Source: Micromonospora chersina
GTDB taxonomy: Bacteria > Actinomycetota > Actinomycetes > Mycobacteriales > Micromonosporaceae
Direction of reading: 5' to 3'
Length of the DNA stretch: 64,000 bases
Assembly: GCF_900091475.1 (NCBI RefSeq)
Contig: NZ_FMIB01000002.1
Coordinates: 3,534,001 to 3,598,000, forward strand
Below, piece by piece: positions 63,652-64,000 of the stretch; the first letter of the stretch is position 1; every line of letters starts with the position of its first letter. A program made the position numbers and the translations under genes. A model generated the notes under the pieces. That model ran no database searches. It saw only the letters and a program-made list of their open reading frames with translations, and was not told the origin of the DNA.

Positions 63652-64000
63652 TCAGACGATGCCGCTCCAGACCATCTTCGCCCCGCTGTCACCGGTCAGG
63701 TAGACGTACATGAGCGCGAAGACGGCAAGCACGACCACCACGCCGGTGAGCACCAGGGGCAGCCAACGGGGCAGGTCACGGGTTCGGGGCAGGCCGCTGG
63801 TCACCAGCAGCAGGAGGAGCGCCGCGACGGCCAGCCCGACGGTGAACCAGAGCAGGTTCTCGCCGTACTCGGAGTGTTCGTGGATCTTCTGGAGGCCCTC
63901 GGGCGGGTAGCCCCGCTTGCGGAGCACCTCCTCCAACTCCTCGCCGGACTCCGTCGCCACCCAGGCGATGATGGGGGTGAGCACGGCGAGGACCGCCACC
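63652..64000 (-). CDS. DUF2231-like membrane protein (partial, N-terminus off the right edge)
   Basis: The C-terminal 116 residues of a membrane protein with three visible helices (the edge helix VLAVLTPIIAWVAT, LLWFTVGLAVAALLLLLVT and WLPLVLTGVVVVLAVFALMYVYLTG). The acidic segment ATESGEELEEVL, EHSEYGENLLW and the end YLTGDSGAKMVWSG match the DUF2231 pattern. The true start is beyond 64000, because the first helix and the usual HP motif are missing. Function unknown. Confidence 0.7.
   Translation of the reverse strand, partial: VAVLAVLTPIIAWVATESGEELEEVLRKRGYPPEGLQKIHEHSEYGENLLWFTVGLAVAALLLLLVTSGLPRTRDLPRWLPLVLTGVVVVLAVFALMYVYLTGDSGAKMVWSGIV

Overview
The window is very GC-rich, densely coded DNA from a high-GC actinomycete. 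Gene content, GTG/TTG starts, frequent SD-less starts and the large intergenic palindromes suggest a Micromonospora-like member of Micromonosporaceae; this is inference, as there is no rRNA here. No transposon, prophage, CRISPR array or secondary-metabolite cluster is visible. Both edges cut genes (a BMP lipoprotein at the left, a membrane protein at the right).

Region by region. 1-3.4 kb: nucleoside-type ABC lipoprotein, a small membrane protein, and a membrane protein divergent from a TetR regulator with twin palindromic operators. 3.4-12.3 kb: a maltose/maltodextrin island: GH13 maltodextrinase, MalG-MalF-MalE importer, divergent LacI-type regulator with CTTGC operators, and a second GH13 alpha-glucosidase with the same operators. 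12.4-17.4 kb: VOC protein, BrkB-type membrane protein plus GntR regulator, 2H phosphoesterase, TrpRS, CBS/CorC protein. 17.5-22.9 kb: galE-galK (galactose) and cysQ-cysD-cysN (sulfate activation). 23-28.3 kb: pth, rplY, prs, glmU, tRNA-Gln and an unusual double-HTH protein with a LAGLIDADG-like core. 28.4-31.2 kb: acyl desaturase, TetR regulator and two DUF4383 paralogues. 31.2-43.7 kb: ABC-F ATPase, ispE, rsmA, tatD, an unknown protein, a hydrolase, metG, rsmI and pmt. 43.7-50.7 kb: a candidate small RNA, then surface proteins (VWA protein and partner, PPTase, Pro-rich DUF4352 protein, G5-Excalibur protein) and a TDT exporter with LysR regulator. 51.8-54.1 kb: metallophosphoesterase, YCII protein, tRNA-Ala, DHFR-like reductase. 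54.2-62.7 kb: glpR, rimJ-like, glp, galU, a membrane diguanylate cyclase, fthC and a CIRCE-controlled FmdB/Ruc-type zinc-ribbon gene. The end holds an orphan SAF/CpaB-like protein, small proteins and membrane proteins.

Much of 22.9-61.6 kb keeps the order of a conserved actinobacterial housekeeping block (as remembered from M. tuberculosis, about Rv0985-Rv1019: fmdB/ruc, fthC, galU, moeA/glp, rimJ, glpR, pmt, rsmI, metG, tatD, ksgA, ispE, pth, rplY, prs, glmU, tetR), with local insertions such as the diguanylate cyclase and the surface-protein cluster, and without rpfB at its usual place between tatD and ksgA.

The most notable observations are a near-perfect CIRCE element before the FmdB gene; a tiny minus-strand transcription unit with promoter and T-run terminator but no gene; a recurrent TANNNT-N6-8-start arrangement that predicts many leaderless mRNAs; three large palindromes of common design; and the double-HTH/LAGLIDADG-like gene 15 nt upstream of tRNA-Gln.
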